Positions 17,061 through 27,045 are shown, counted from the first letter of the stretch. The stretch is 64,000 bases of DNA from Prevotella sp. oral taxon 475 (GCF_018127805.1 NZ_CP072334.1:1838001-1902000), one strand, 5' to 3'. The notes: generated from the letters alone by a model not told the origin. A program made the numbers and translations.

Positions 17061-19811
17061 ATGGACGACGAAATAAAAGACAAAGACGAGCTGGAAATGG
17101 AAGGCGAAGAGCTTACGCCAGAAACGCATTCCGATTATCAACCCGTGGGCAGGTTCGACGCTTCGGCAGTGCACCATCTCAGCGGTATGTATCAAAACTG
17201 GTTCCTCGATTATGCCTCATACGTGATTTTGGAACGTGCCGTACCCAATATCGAAGACGGACTGAAGCCTGTTCAGCGACGCATCTTGCACTCGATGAAA
17301 CGAATGGACGACGGACGCTATAACAAGGTGGCAAACATCGTGGGCCATACGATGCAGTTTCATCCGCACGGCGATGCTTCCATCGGCGACGCATTGGTGC
17401 AGATGGGACAAAAAGACTTGTTGGTAGACACGCAAGGAAACTGGGGTAACATCCTCACAGGCGACCGTGCGGCTGCTCCACGTTATATTGAGGCGCGGCT
17501 ATCGAAGTTTGCGCTCGACACCGTTTTTAACCCCAAAACCACCGAATGGCAAGCCAGCTACGATGGGAGAAACAAAGAACCCATTGCCTTACCGGTGAAA
17601 TTTCCATTGCTTTTGGCACAAGGGGCCGAGGGTATTGCCGTAGGACTGAGCTCGAAAATTCTGCCCCACAACATGAAAGAAATCTGTGAGGCGGCGATTC
17701 ACTATCTCAAAGGAGAGCCGTTCAGGCTTTATCCCGACTTCCCTACAGGCGGACTAATCGACACAGGAAGATATAACGACGGACAACGGGGCGGATCTCT
17801 TAAGGTACGAGCCAAGATAGAGAAGCTCGACAGCAAGACGCTCGCCATTCGTGAAATCCCTTTCAGCAAGAGCACAACAACGTTGATCGACTCGATTCTC
17901 CGAGCCGTCGAAAAGGGAAAAATCAAGGCTAAGCGTGTAGACGACAATACGGCCGCCGAGGTAGAGATACTTGTGCATCTGGCTCCAGGCATTTCGTCGG
18001 ACAAAACCATTGATGCACTCTACGCATTCAGCGACTGCGAAATCAACATCTCACCCAATTGCTGTGTGATTGAAGATAACAAACCTCGCTTTCTCACCGT
18101 GAGCGAGGTGTTGCGCCATAGCGTAGACAGCACGATGGGACTGTTGCGCCGAGAGCTTCAGATTCGTAGAAGCGAACTATTGGAGCAATTCTTCTTCTCG
18201 TCTCTCGAAAAGATATTCATCGAAGAGCGCATCTATAAAGACAAGAAGTTTGAAAATGCCGAGAATATGGATGCTGCCGTGATGTATATCGACGAGAGAC
18301 TCGAACCTTTCAAGGCCGATTTCATCCGCCCAGTGATACGCGACGACATTCTGCGACTCATGGAAATCAAGATGCAACGCATCCTAAAATTCAGCAAAGA
18401 CAAAGCCGACGAGCTGATGGCGCGCATCAAAGAGGAACTTGAAAGCATCGAGCACGACTTGGCGCACATGACGGATGTCACCGTGAAATGGTTCCAATTC
18501 CTGATCGACAAATATGGAAACGACCATCCGCGACGCACTGAAATACGCAACTTCGAGACCATCGAAGCGGCCAAAGTGGTTGAGGCGAACGAGAAACTCT
18601 ACATCAATCGCAACGAGGGATTTGTGGGAACGGGACTCAAGAAGGATGAGTTTGTTTGCAACTGTTCGGACATCGACGACATCATCATCTTCTACAAAGA
18701 TGGGAAATACAAGGTGCTGCGTGTGGCCGACAAGATTTTTGTGGGCAAGAATGTGCTGCACGTACAGGTCTACAAGAGAAATGACAAGCGAACTACCTAC
18801 AATGTGGTGTATCGCGACGGAAAACAAGGCTTTTATTATATCAAACGCTTCAACGTGCCAGCCATGACTCGCGACCGGGAATACGACCTGACGCAAGGCA
18901 CGGCGGGGTCGCGTGTGGTCTATTTCACAGCCAATCCGAATGGCGAAGCAGAGATCATCAAACTCACGTTGGAGCCCAGTCCGAAGAAAAAGAAGATCTT
19001 CCTGGAGTACGACTTTTCTAAAGTGCTCATCAAAGGACGTGCCGCAAGGGGCAACATCATCTGTAAAGTACCTGTCAACCGCATTGGGCTTAAGAGTCAC
19101 GGGCACAGTACGCTGGGCGGGAGAAAGGTTTGGTTTGATCCGGATGTCAACCGAATCAACTACGACGAGCAAGGAAGACTGTTGGGAGAGTTCCACGAAA
19201 ACGATTCGATTCTGGTGGTGCTTGACAACAACGAGTTCTATCTCACCAACTTCGATGCCAACAACCACTACGAAGACAACATCAAAATCATTGAGAAATG
19301 GGACGAAGAAAAGGTGTGGAGTGCCGTGCTCTTCGATGCCGATAATGATAACTATGCCTACATCAAACGGTTCACGATGGAGGCCTCGAAGCGACATCAA
19401 ACCTATATGGGCGAGAATCCGAAGAGTCGGTTGTTGCTGCTCACCGACGAGGTCTATCCTCGCATACGAGTGACTTTCGGCGGGCACGACAAAGATCGCC
19501 TGCCAATAGAGGTAGATCTCGAAGAATTTGTGGGCGTAAAGAGCTTCAAGGCCAAGGGCAAACGCCTGTCTACGTGGACAGTGGAGACAGTGGAGGAACT
19601 GGAACCAACCCGTTTCCCCGAACCGGAAACACCCGATGCCGAAGAAGATAAGCCTACTTCCGAGGAGGAAAGACCTACTTCCGAAAGAGAAATACCTACC
19701 GAAGAAGACAACAACCTCGACCCCGACAGAGATAAAACCGAGCAGCAAGTGATCGATGAAATGACAGGGCAGCTCAGTCTTTCGTTCCCCGACGACGAAT
19801 CTTCCACATGA
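17061..19811 (+). CDS. parC: DNA topoisomerase IV/gyrase subunit A (ParC-like)
   Basis: The DNA-cleaving subunit of a type IIA topoisomerase; with ParE it decatenates chromosomes. The 916-residue protein contains LKPVQRRILHSM, the QRDR-like stretch HPHGDASIGDAL and the active-site Tyr142 in AAAPRYIEARLSKFA. The N-terminus (residues 1-25) and the last 60 residues are very acidic, the latter with a PTSEEE-type repeat near residues 865-880. The Bacteroidota ParC-like branch, rather than GyrA, is suggested by length and N-terminal style. The ATG at 17061 is the first plausible start after the promoter. Two envelope genes follow closely on the same strand. Confidence 0.93.
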   Translation: MDDEIKDKDELEMEGEELTPETHSDYQPVGRFDASAVHHLSGMYQNWFLDYASYVILERAVPNIEDGLKPVQRRILHSMKRMDDGRYNKVANIVGHTMQFHPHGDASIGDALVQMGQKDLLVDTQGNWGNILTGDRAAAPRYIEARLSKFALDTVFNPKTTEWQASYDGRNKEPIALPVKFPLLLAQGAEGIAVGLSSKILPHNMKEICEAAIHYLKGEPFRLYPDFPTGGLIDTGRYNDGQRGGSLKVRAKIEKLDSKTLAIREIPFSKSTTTLIDSILRAVEKGKIKAKRVDDNTAAEVEILVHLAPGISSDKTIDALYAFSDCEINISPNCCVIEDNKPRFLTVSEVLRHSVDSTMGLLRRELQIRRSELLEQFFFSSLEKIFIEERIYKDKKFENAENMDAAVMYIDERLEPFKADFIRPVIRDDILRLMEIKMQRILKFSKDKADELMARIKEELESIEHDLAHMTDVTVKWFQFLIDKYGNDHPRRTEIRNFETIEAAKVVEANEKLYINRNEGFVGTGLKKDEFVCNCSDIDDIIIFYKDGKYKVLRVADKIFVGKNVLHVQVYKRNDKRTTYNVVYRDGKQGFYYIKRFNVPAMTRDREYDLTQGTAGSRVVYFTANPNGEAEIIKLTLEPSPKKKKIFLEYDFSKVLIKGRAARGNIICKVPVNRIGLKSHGHSTLGGRKVWFDPDVNRINYDEQGRLLGEFHENDSILVVLDNNEFYLTNFDANNHYEDNIKIIEKWDEEKVWSAVLFDADNDNYAYIKRFTMEASKRHQTYMGENPKSRLLLLTDEVYPRIRVTFGGHDKDRLPIEVDLEEFVGVKSFKAKGKRLSTWTVETVEELEPTRFPEPETPDAEEDKPTSEEERPTSEREIPTEEDNNLDPDRDKTEQQVIDEMTGQLSLSFPDDESST

Positions 19812-19826
19812 TTGAACTTTGCAACG

Positions 19827-20735
19827 ATGAAAACATACTCTCTACTTCTCTCTATCAAGAGATTGACAGCAAGAGCAGAACGAGCCTTCGGATGCCGCGT
19901 TCGCCCCGCAGGGACGGTCGCCAGACAAGGGTTTCTTCTGCTCTTGCTGTTTTTTGCGCCTATGTTGAAAATCCAGGCGCAAACTGTTGAAACCCCATCC
20001 GGCGATAAAGTAATAACCAATGCCAAACTCTTTGGCGTAGGTTATACCCAGGTGTTGGACACATATCTCTCGCCCGAAAAATACCGTGGCACCGACCTGC
20101 GGTTCCTCTCCCACACCACACGCGAGCGTGAGGGCAGCCGACTCTCGCGCCAGTTGGTGCATCAAGGCAACATCTCTTACGTGCATAATCGGGCCAAGAG
20201 CGGCAATGAGATCGCCGGAATGTACAACTTCGGCTATGCCCTGCACTACAATTTCGCGCTCTGCGGTGGGCAGTTCAATCTCAAAGTGGGTGGGATGGCA
20301 GACATCAATCTCGGCTTTATCTATAACACCCACAACTCCAACAATCCCGCCCAGGCACGTGTCCTCCTCCATCTTGCCCCCTCGGCTGCTGCCACCTATA
20401 GTTTCAGACTTCTCGGTCGACCTTTCTCCTTGCGCTATGAAGCTTCTGTTCCGCTCGTCGGTCTGATGTTTTCGCCCAACTACGGACAGTCGTATTACGA
20501 GATTTTCTCCGAAGGCAACTACGATCATAATCTCGTTCCCACCACCTTTCTCTCTGCACCGTCTCTGCGACAGACGCTCACGCTCGACTTTCCTCTGCTG
20601 CGTTCCACCATCCGCATCGGCTATATCGGCGATGTACAGCAGTCGCACGTCAACCGCCTGAAGACGCACGTCTACACCCACGGCTTGGTTATCGGCGTAG
20701 TCAAGCGATTCAAACTCATCAAGATTGCCCCATGA
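19827..20735 (+). CDS. Predicted outer-membrane beta-barrel-like protein (DUF3316-like, tentative)
   Basis: A 302-residue protein I do not recognise firmly. After an unusually long N-region (about 35 residues, Arg-rich) comes a hydrophobic segment (GFLLLLLFFAPMLKIQAQ) with an AxA-type cleavage site. The mature part alternates polar and aromatic residues like beta-strands and ends in a short strand (VIGVVKRFKLIKI). It recalls Bacteroides DUF3316 proteins, but this is from memory. Its stop overlaps the start of the S41 lipoprotein gene (ATGA), so the two are translated together. The odd N-terminus could mean that the true start is further downstream at a rare codon. Confidence 0.55.
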   Translation: MKTYSLLLSIKRLTARAERAFGCRVRPAGTVARQGFLLLLLFFAPMLKIQAQTVETPSGDKVITNAKLFGVGYTQVLDTYLSPEKYRGTDLRFLSHTTREREGSRLSRQLVHQGNISYVHNRAKSGNEIAGMYNFGYALHYNFALCGGQFNLKVGGMADINLGFIYNTHNSNNPAQARVLLHLAPSAAATYSFRLLGRPFSLRYEASVPLVGLMFSPNYGQSYYEIFSEGNYDHNLVPTTFLSAPSLRQTLTLDFPLLRSTIRIGYIGDVQQSHVNRLKTHVYTHGLVIGVVKRFKLIKIAP

Positions 20736-21751
20736 AAATCTCTCTTACACGCTTTCTGCTCTATCTGTTGTCGCTGCTCTTCACGCTTTCGGCCTGTGTG
20801 AACGAACCCGAATATGAGAATACGCCACGTGGCAACTTCGAAGCCCTTTGGCGCATTATCGACGAGCACTATTGCTTTTTCGATTATAAAAAACAGGCTT
20901 ACGGCTTAGACTGGAACGAGGTATACCGTCGATATGCCCCACAATTGAGTGCGAACCTCACCGAGGAACAGACTTTCGAGGTGCTCACCAACATGCTCGG
21001 CGAGTTGAAGGACGGTCACGTCAACCTCTATTCTCCCTTCGACGTAGGGCGGAACTGGGCCTGGCACGAGAAATATCCCCGCAATCTGAGCGACTCTTTG
21101 CTGCGCAAATATCTCGGCACCGACTATCGCATTGCCACCGGTCTGAAGTATCGCATTCTCGACGACAACATAGGCTACATCCGCTGTGCTACCTTCATCA
21201 ACGATTTTGGCAGCGGCAATCTCGATAACATCCTGCTCTACCTCGCTCCCTGCAACGGGCTCATCATCGACTTACGCGACAACAGCGGCGGGCTTGTCAC
21301 CAGTGCCGAAGAGCTGGCTGCACGCTTCACCAACGAGACCCTCACGGTAGGCTACCTCCAACACAAGCGCGGCCGCGGGCATAACGACTTCTCACCTCTG
21401 AGCGAACAGAAGCTGAAACCTTCGCGCGGACTCAGATGGCAGAAAAAGGTTGTTGTCCTCACCAATCGCGGCGTGTACAGTGCCGCCAACGAATTTGTGA
21501 AATACATGAAGTGTTGCCCCCAAGTAACGATTGTGGGCGACAGGACGGGCGGTGGTGCCGGACTGCCCTTTTCAAGCGAACTGCCTAACGGTTGGGCCGT
21601 GCGCTTCTCGGCCTGCCCGATGTACGATCGCGACAAGCAGAACACCGAGTTCGGCATTGCTCCCCACCATCTCGTCGGCCTCCGTGGCACCGATCTCCGC
21701 CGTGGTCGCGACACCCTTATCGAGTACGCCCGACGACTTCTCGCACAATAG
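20732..21751 (+). CDS. S41 family peptidase lipoprotein
   Basis: A 339-residue predicted lipoprotein (lipobox LSAC, Cys22) with an S41/TSPc catalytic domain. The N-terminal cap region (FEALWRIIDEHYCFFDYKK) and the core motifs YIRCATF, LIIDLRDNSGG and YSAANEFV (likely nucleophile Ser) are typical of tail-specific proteases; the following VGDRTGGGAGLPF is also conserved. No PDZ domain separates the cap from the core. It probably acts at the inner face of the outer membrane. It starts four bases inside the barrel-like gene, so the two form a unit. The target is unknown. Confidence 0.85.
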   Translation: MKISLTRFLLYLLSLLFTLSACVNEPEYENTPRGNFEALWRIIDEHYCFFDYKKQAYGLDWNEVYRRYAPQLSANLTEEQTFEVLTNMLGELKDGHVNLYSPFDVGRNWAWHEKYPRNLSDSLLRKYLGTDYRIATGLKYRILDDNIGYIRCATFINDFGSGNLDNILLYLAPCNGLIIDLRDNSGGLVTSAEELAARFTNETLTVGYLQHKRGRGHNDFSPLSEQKLKPSRGLRWQKKVVVLTNRGVYSAANEFVKYMKCCPQVTIVGDRTGGGAGLPFSSELPNGWAVRFSACPMYDRDKQNTEFGIAPHHLVGLRGTDLRRGRDTLIEYARRLLAQ

Positions 21752-21922
21752 AAATCGGTTCATCGCGCAATAGGAATCCGTTCCTCATACAATCAAGGTC
21801 GACCTCTCGCTCCGGTCAAGAAAAGAAGAATCCCCAAAAGTTTGATAAGAACTTTCGGAGACTCTTCTTTCGCGGAAGCGATACCGACTGAAAATTCGGT
21901 CATTCATCGTTCGTCCAGACTC

Positions 21923-21964
21923 AAAAAATGCGCACGGCAAACAAAGGGGAGTTTGCCATGCGCA
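21923..21964 (-). terminator. Terminator of the glutamine synthetase gene
   Basis: On the minus strand TGCGCATGGCAAAC pairs with GTTTGCCGTGCGCA (14 bp, one G-T), followed by TTTTTTGAG. It ends the minus-strand glnA and faces the S41 gene. Confidence 0.83.
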
Positions 21965-21990
21965 CAAAGAGCGAGAAAAAAGAGATGCCT

Positions 21991-23496
21991 TTATCCACAG
22001 TGGAAATAACGGTCCACCAAAGCCTTGAGTTCGGCGGGATGTCCCTCAATGTCCTTCCGCAACGTGGCATCGTCAAAGGCGCGAAGCTGGGCGATGATAC
22101 CGTCGATCATTGCCGGAGAGAACACACCATGCTTTTCGAACACGGCCCGCTGACGCTCCAAACAGTCGGCCGAGGCCGCGCAACTGTCGGGCAACTGTCC
22201 CAGGGCGGCCAACCTTCCGGCATTGGCCGCATCGTGGATATTCACATCTACATAGGTTTGCTCGGCTATGCGGAGCGCGTTGGACAATTCGAAACCATGC
22301 CGACAGGCCACGCACAGACCGGCGAGCAACTGATAGACATCAGCCGATCCGTCGGGCGAACGCACCTCGAACGTCTGCTTCAGCGACGTGTCGGGCAACT
22401 CCGTCGGCTGTTGCGGATTGGCCTTGTGGCACATATCGATGCCTGCAGCCCAGCCCAGCGGCACACGCACAAGAACCGACCGGTTGCGGTCGCCCCAACA
22501 GATATTGGTGGGAGCCTCCTGATGGGGCACGAGCCGGAAGTAAGACGTAGGATTCTTATTGCCGAAGGCCGTGATGCCAGCCGCCAACTCCATGAGTCCG
22601 GCAATGGCGGTACGCGCAGTATCGCTCAATCGGCCTCCATCGAGCATCATGCTGCGTCCATCTTTCATCAGCCGCATGTGAATGTGCATGCCCGAGCCGG
22701 CCTTGCCCGTAGTGATTTTCGGAGCAAAGGTCACGTTCATCCCCATCTGATAAGCCAAGTTACGGATGATCCACTTAGCAATCATCAGTTCGTCGGCGGC
22801 CTTTTCTACAGGCACGGGTAAGAACTCTATTTCGTTCTGCTCATACACCAGTCCGTCCTGACTGAAATTGCCCACCTCCGAGTGTCCGTATTTAATCTGT
22901 CCACCCGCTTTGGCAATGTACGACATACAGAGCGTGCGGAAATCGTTGGTCTTGGCATAAGGCATCGACTCGTGATAGCCGCGCTGGTCAACGGCGGGAA
23001 ACACCTCCTCGTCGGGCGTGATGACATAGTATTCCAGTTCGCCCATAGCATGGAATTCCATGCCCGTCACCTCACGAAAAGCTTTCGCTGCCTTCGCCAA
23101 CGTATACTCGGGCGAGCTCTCCAACGGATTACCATCCTTGTCGAAATAAGAAGCCAACAGGCAAAGCGTGGGAATCTCGGCAAAAGGATCGACAAAGGCC
23201 GACGAGTAACGCGGTACGACATAAAGGTCGCTGCTGCCCGCCTGGATAAAGGAGAAGAGGCTCGAGCCATCCACCCGTTCGCCGCAGGTGAGAATGGTGT
23301 CGAGATAGTCCAGGTTGTTGATCACGAAATTGAGTGTTTTCAACTTCCCGTCTCCGCCCGGATACATCAAGTTCACCATCTTGATTTCATTTTCGCGAAT
23401 AAAACGCACAATGTCGTCTTTAGTCCACTCCGACGACGGTTTCTGCAAGAACGCCACCACTTCGTTGGCATTCATCAAAAGTTCATTGTTTGCCAT
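21991..23496 (-). CDS. glnA: Glutamine synthetase (type I-like)
   Basis: Makes glutamine from glutamate, ammonia and ATP. The 501-residue protein has the beta-grasp N-domain (VNLMYPGGDGKLKTLNFVI), the metal-binding strand EFHAMGELEYYV, the catalytic loop KAGSGMHIHMRL and the ATP/glutamate region NPTSYFRLVPHQEAPTNICWGDRNRS. The adenylylation-site motif of classical GSI is not evident, so regulation may differ. It is a single-gene unit with its own promoter (23527-23558) and terminator (21923-21964). It is shorter than the GlnN (type III) enzyme that many Bacteroidota also have. Confidence 0.93.
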   Translation of the reverse strand: MANNELLMNANEVVAFLQKPSSEWTKDDIVRFIRENEIKMVNLMYPGGDGKLKTLNFVINNLDYLDTILTCGERVDGSSLFSFIQAGSSDLYVVPRYSSAFVDPFAEIPTLCLLASYFDKDGNPLESSPEYTLAKAAKAFREVTGMEFHAMGELEYYVITPDEEVFPAVDQRGYHESMPYAKTNDFRTLCMSYIAKAGGQIKYGHSEVGNFSQDGLVYEQNEIEFLPVPVEKAADELMIAKWIIRNLAYQMGMNVTFAPKITTGKAGSGMHIHMRLMKDGRSMMLDGGRLSDTARTAIAGLMELAAGITAFGNKNPTSYFRLVPHQEAPTNICWGDRNRSVLVRVPLGWAAGIDMCHKANPQQPTELPDTSLKQTFEVRSPDGSADVYQLLAGLCVACRHGFELSNALRIAEQTYVDVNIHDAANAGRLAALGQLPDSCAASADCLERQRAVFEKHGVFSPAMIDGIIAQLRAFDDATLRKDIEGHPAELKALVDRYFHCG

Positions 23497-23526
23497 GATG
23501 ATTGTTTATGTTTGTGTAGATGTAGG

Positions 23527-23558
23527 CAAAGGTATGAAAAAGAAAAGGATGCCACAAA
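23527..23558 (-). promoter_or_regulatory. Promoter of glnA
   Basis: Minus-strand TTTG (23558-23555), 20 nt, TACCTTTG (23534-23527), about 31 nt from the start codon. Confidence 0.7.
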
Positions 23559-23641
23559 CAATCGGCTCGCTATTTATATTCCCGTTAGGCAATCATATGC
23601 GGGAAACCTCTCCTATATGTTCTATTGTTGGCGTGTGCCGC

Positions 23642-23969
23642 CTACCGCATAAGCGATTGGGCCGTTGGTATTACTTGCGCAGAGCATTCCCAATAGGTGG
23701 CAGATAGGATTTCGATGCATAACAGATGATTTACGAATATATGGCAGATGACCTCCCGGTGTATGGCAGAGACCATTCCGATGCATGACAGACATTCCCC
23801 GATGTGCGAGAAACCACCTCTTGCGGTGTAAATGATGCTTGTGCACAAAACACCAAGTGCTCTTTCGCTAACAACCGCATAGCGGTTGGTCCGTTGGTAG
23901 AGCAGGGTTGGCGAGTGAAACGAGGCTACCCTGTTTAAGCGGTCCCCACCCATAACAACCCTAACGGGG
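23642..23969. other. Repeat-rich intergenic stretch upstream of clpB
   Basis: No convincing gene. Two diverged copies of ACCGCATAAGCGATTGGGCC / AACCGCATAGCGGTTGGTCC, each followed by GTTGGTA, lie at about 23644 and 23874. The second copy contains an AACCGC-TAT-GCGGTT hairpin. Another small hairpin, AACCC-TAACG-GGGTT, is at about 23958. The 22-bp-period array (23689-23830) lies between the two copies. Confidence 0.5.
23689..23830. repeat. Degenerate tandem repeat, 21-23 bp period
   Basis: About six diverged units resembling CGATGCATGGCAGA plus 7-9 variable bases (for example starts near 23713, 23734, 23757, 23779 and 23800). The sequence differs from the AAAAGCTAAG family but the period is the same. 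Confidence 0.6.
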
Positions 23970-24037
23970 TTGGTCTGTTTTTCATTGTTCGTTATTCTTT
24001 TCTCCTACAGCATAGTAGAACCGTTTGTTAGATGTGA

Positions 24038-24082
24038 TGACAAAATGTCATATTAATAGGGCTGAGGTGTGCTAAAATGTCA
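24038..24082 (+). promoter_or_regulatory. Two operator-like palindromes upstream of clpB
   Basis: TGACA-AAA-TGTCA (24038-24050) is a perfect dyad. TGCTAAAATGTCA (24070-24082) matches it at 11 of 13 positions, exactly 32 bp (about three helical turns) downstream. They sit about 100-140 nt before the clpB start, a fitting place for a heat-shock regulator. The regulator is not known. Confidence 0.5.
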
Positions 24083-24177
24083 GCATTTCGACTTGGGCAT
24101 ATCCTTTGAAGAGATAGGAATAGACCATAAAAATATATGGATAACAAACTGAATAATCAAGAAAGGAGAACCATACA

Positions 24178-26775
24178 ATGAACTTCGACAAGTATACAAT
24201 CAAAGCGCAAGAAACGGTCCAAGAGGCCGTGAACATTGCGCAACGGGCAGGCCAACAGAGCATCGAACCGGTGCACCTGCTCAAGGCCTTGCTTGAAAAG
24301 GCTGCCGATGTAACCAACTACATCTTCCAAAAGCTTGGCGTTAACGCCATGCAGGTAAGCACGTTGGTTAATTCGGAAGTAGAACATCTCCCGCGTGTAG
24401 CGGGCGGAAACCCCTACCTAAGTAACGAAGCCAACAACGTTTTGTTGAAGGCCGAAGACGTATCGAAGAGCCTTGGCGACGAGTTTGTCTCGGTTGAGCC
24501 GCTCTTCCTCGCTTTACTGGCCGTTAATTCGTCGGCCGCTCGCATACTGAAAGATGCGGGATGCACCGAAAAAGATGCGCGCGCTGCCATCGAGGCCCTA
24601 CGGCAAGGGCAACAGGTGAAGTCGCAATCGGGCGACGAGAACTACCAATCGTTGGAGAAATACGCCAAGAACTTGGTGGAAGACGCTCGTAACGGCAAGT
24701 TAGACCCTGTTATCGGGCGCGACGACGAGATACGTCGCGTGTTGCAAATTCTTTCGCGCCGCACCAAGAACAACCCCATATTGATAGGCGAACCGGGCAC
24801 GGGTAAGACCGCCATTGTTGAAGGTTTGGCTGAACGCATCGTGCGTGGCGACGTGCCGGAGAACCTGAAAGACAAGCAACTGTATTCGCTAGACATGGGC
24901 GCACTGGTTGCAGGGGCCAAGTATAAGGGCGAATTTGAAGAGCGACTGAAAAGTGTTATCAAGGAAGTGACCAACGCCGATGGGCAGATCATCCTCTTTA
25001 TCGACGAAATTCACACGCTCGTTGGAGCTGGCGGAGGCGAAGGGGCGATGGATGCCGCCAACATTTTGAAACCCGCGTTGGCTCGTGGAGAACTCAGGGC
25101 CATAGGTGCCACCACGCTCAACGAGTATCAAAAGTACTTCGAAAAAGACAAAGCGCTGGAACGCCGCTTTCAAACCGTCATGGTAAACGAACCCGATGAG
25201 CTTAGCGCCATTTCTATTTTGCGCGGTATTAAGGAGCGTTACGAAAACCATCACAAGGTGCGTATACAGGACGACGCTTGTATTGCCGCCGTACAACTGT
25301 CTGAACGCTACATCTCCGACCGCTTTCTGCCCGACAAAGCCATCGACCTGATGGACGAGGCGGCAGCAAAACTGCGAATGGAACGCGACTCGGTGCCCGA
25401 AGAACTGGACGAAATAACCCGTCGCCTTAAACAGTTGGAGATTGAACGAGAGGCCATTAAGCGCGAAAACGATGAGCCCAAGATGGCGCAATTGGATAAG
25501 GATATAGCCGAATTGCGCGAACAAGAGAAGGCATTCAGGGCCAAATGGGAGAGCGAAAGGGCGCTGGTCAACAAGATTCAGCAAAACAAGCTGGAGATTG
25601 AACGCTTGAACCACGAGGCCGATAGGGCCGAACGCGAGGGCAATTACGAACGTGTGGCCGAAATTAGGTATGGCAAGCTGAAAGAGCTGGACAGCGACAT
25701 CGAGCACATTAAGCAGCAACTGCAAGCCACGCAAGGCGGAGAAGGCATGGTGCGCGAGGAGGTGACGGCCGACGACATTGCCGAAGTGGTGAGCCGTTGG
25801 ACGGGCATCCCCGTAACGCGGATGCTGCAAAGCGAGCGCGAAAAGCTGTTGCACCTCGAAGAAGAGCTGCATCGCCGCGTGATCGCACAAGACGAAGCCA
25901 TCGCCGCAGTTAGCGATGCCGTGCGCAGAAGTCGTGCCGGTCTGCAAGACCCCAAACGTCCTATCGCCTCATTTATCTTCCTCGGCACAACGGGTGTTGG
26001 TAAAACGGAGTTGGCGAAGGCCTTGGCCGAATACCTCTTTAACGACGAATCGATGATGACACGCATCGACATGAGCGAGTATCAAGAAAAGTTCAGCGTG
26101 TCTAGGCTCATCGGTGCACCTCCGGGATATGTGGGTTACGACGAGGGCGGACAGTTGACCGAGGCCGTCAGACGTAAGCCTTACAGCGTGGTTCTTTTCG
26201 ACGAGATTGAGAAAGCGCACCCCGACGTGTTCAACATCCTGCTACAAGTGCTCGACGACGGCCGCCTAACCGACAACAAGGGACGTACGGTGAACTTCAA
26301 AAACACCATCATCATCATAACGTCTAACCTTGGTTCGCAGTACATCCAGCAACAGTGCGTCCACCTCAGCGATGCCAATCGCGATGAGGTTTTAGCCGAA
26401 ACGCGCCAAAAGGTAATGGACATGCTCAAACAAACCATACGTCCAGAGTTCCTCAATCGTATCGACGAAACCATCATGTTCCTGCCGCTCACCAAGCAAG
26501 AGATTGCCGAAGTGGTTCGCTTGCAGATGAACGGTGTGCGTAGAATGCTCGAGGGGCAGGGGTTCCACATCGAGGTGAGCGAGCGCGCCATTGAGGTGTT
26601 GGCCGACCTGGGTTACGATCCCGAGTTTGGTGCACGTCCCGTTAAGCGCGCCATCCAACGCTATGTGCTCAACGACCTCAGCAAGAAGATTCTTGCCGAA
26701 GAGGTTTCGCGCGACAAGCCCATCCTCATTGATGCCACGGACGGAGGGCAATTGAGCTTTAGGAGTAAGGAGTAA
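24178..26775 (+). CDS. clpB: ATP-dependent disaggregase ClpB
   Basis: Hexameric AAA+ chaperone that pulls proteins out of aggregates together with DnaK. The 865-residue protein has the N-domain, first Walker A GEPGTGKT (about 204-211) with Walker B LFIDEIH, the long coiled-coil middle domain (about 400-530, rich in E/K/R), and the second Walker A GTTGVGKT (about 602-609) with Walker B VVLFDEIE. The ClpB signature SRWTGIPV precedes the second domain. The ATG follows a 5' region with two operator-like dyads. The last codons (RSKE) are encoded by a 7-bp tandem repeat that continues past the stop. Confidence 0.97.
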   Translation: MNFDKYTIKAQETVQEAVNIAQRAGQQSIEPVHLLKALLEKAADVTNYIFQKLGVNAMQVSTLVNSEVEHLPRVAGGNPYLSNEANNVLLKAEDVSKSLGDEFVSVEPLFLALLAVNSSAARILKDAGCTEKDARAAIEALRQGQQVKSQSGDENYQSLEKYAKNLVEDARNGKLDPVIGRDDEIRRVLQILSRRTKNNPILIGEPGTGKTAIVEGLAERIVRGDVPENLKDKQLYSLDMGALVAGAKYKGEFEERLKSVIKEVTNADGQIILFIDEIHTLVGAGGGEGAMDAANILKPALARGELRAIGATTLNEYQKYFEKDKALERRFQTVMVNEPDELSAISILRGIKERYENHHKVRIQDDACIAAVQLSERYISDRFLPDKAIDLMDEAAAKLRMERDSVPEELDEITRRLKQLEIEREAIKRENDEPKMAQLDKDIAELREQEKAFRAKWESERALVNKIQQNKLEIERLNHEADRAEREGNYERVAEIRYGKLKELDSDIEHIKQQLQATQGGEGMVREEVTADDIAEVVSRWTGIPVTRMLQSEREKLLHLEEELHRRVIAQDEAIAAVSDAVRRSRAGLQDPKRPIASFIFLGTTGVGKTELAKALAEYLFNDESMMTRIDMSEYQEKFSVSRLIGAPPGYVGYDEGGQLTEAVRRKPYSVVLFDEIEKAHPDVFNILLQVLDDGRLTDNKGRTVNFKNTIIIITSNLGSQYIQQQCVHLSDANRDEVLAETRQKVMDMLKQTIRPEFLNRIDETIMFLPLTKQEIAEVVRLQMNGVRRMLEGQGFHIEVSERAIEVLADLGYDPEFGARPVKRAIQRYVLNDLSKKILAEEVSRDKPILIDATDGGQLSFRSKE

Positions 26776-26810
26776 AGAAGTAAGAAGTAAGAAGTAAGGA
26801 GTTAAGGAGT
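26763..26810 (+). repeat. Short tandem repeat (AGTAAGA/AGTAAGG) spanning the clpB stop
   Basis: About six copies of a 7-8 bp unit (AGTAAGG, AGTAAAGA, AGTAAGA, AGTAAGA, AGTAAGG, AGTTAAGG) run from the last codons of clpB into the downstream region. Confidence 0.6.
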
Positions 26811-26854
26811 GAAAGGGAGTGAAGACAAATGCTCCTGTATAGAATACGACGAAA

Positions 26855-26885
26855 ACGGCGTCTCTGGACATTTCAGAGACGCCGT
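26855..26885 (+). terminator. Terminator after clpB
   Basis: ACGGCGTCTCTG pairs with CAGAGACGCCGT (12 bp, loop GACATTT), followed by ATTTGTTT. Confidence 0.75.
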
Positions 26886-26904
26886 ATTTGTTTCTGCAGC
26901 CGTT

Positions 26905-26960
26905 TCCCGCGGCGGGATTTCACCATTTGGGTCTCCGTGGTCATTCCCCGCGGCGGGGAA
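26905..26960. repeat. 41-bp-period palindrome repeat, second locus
   Basis: Two palindromes, TCCCGC-G-GCGGGA (centre 26911) and TTCCCCGC-G-GCGGGGAA (centre 26952), are exactly 41 bp apart. On the minus strand the segment between them reads CGGAGACCCAAATGGTG, 16 of 17 identical to the spacer of the 8879-9596 array. The palindrome sequence is completely different. Confidence 0.75.
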
Positions 26961-27045
26961 TTCATCAGGGAGTCGTCCCCCCGATACAATAAATAGCGAG
27001 AGAGAACGTTGATGAAACGAAGACTCACTAAAAACAACCCATCCA

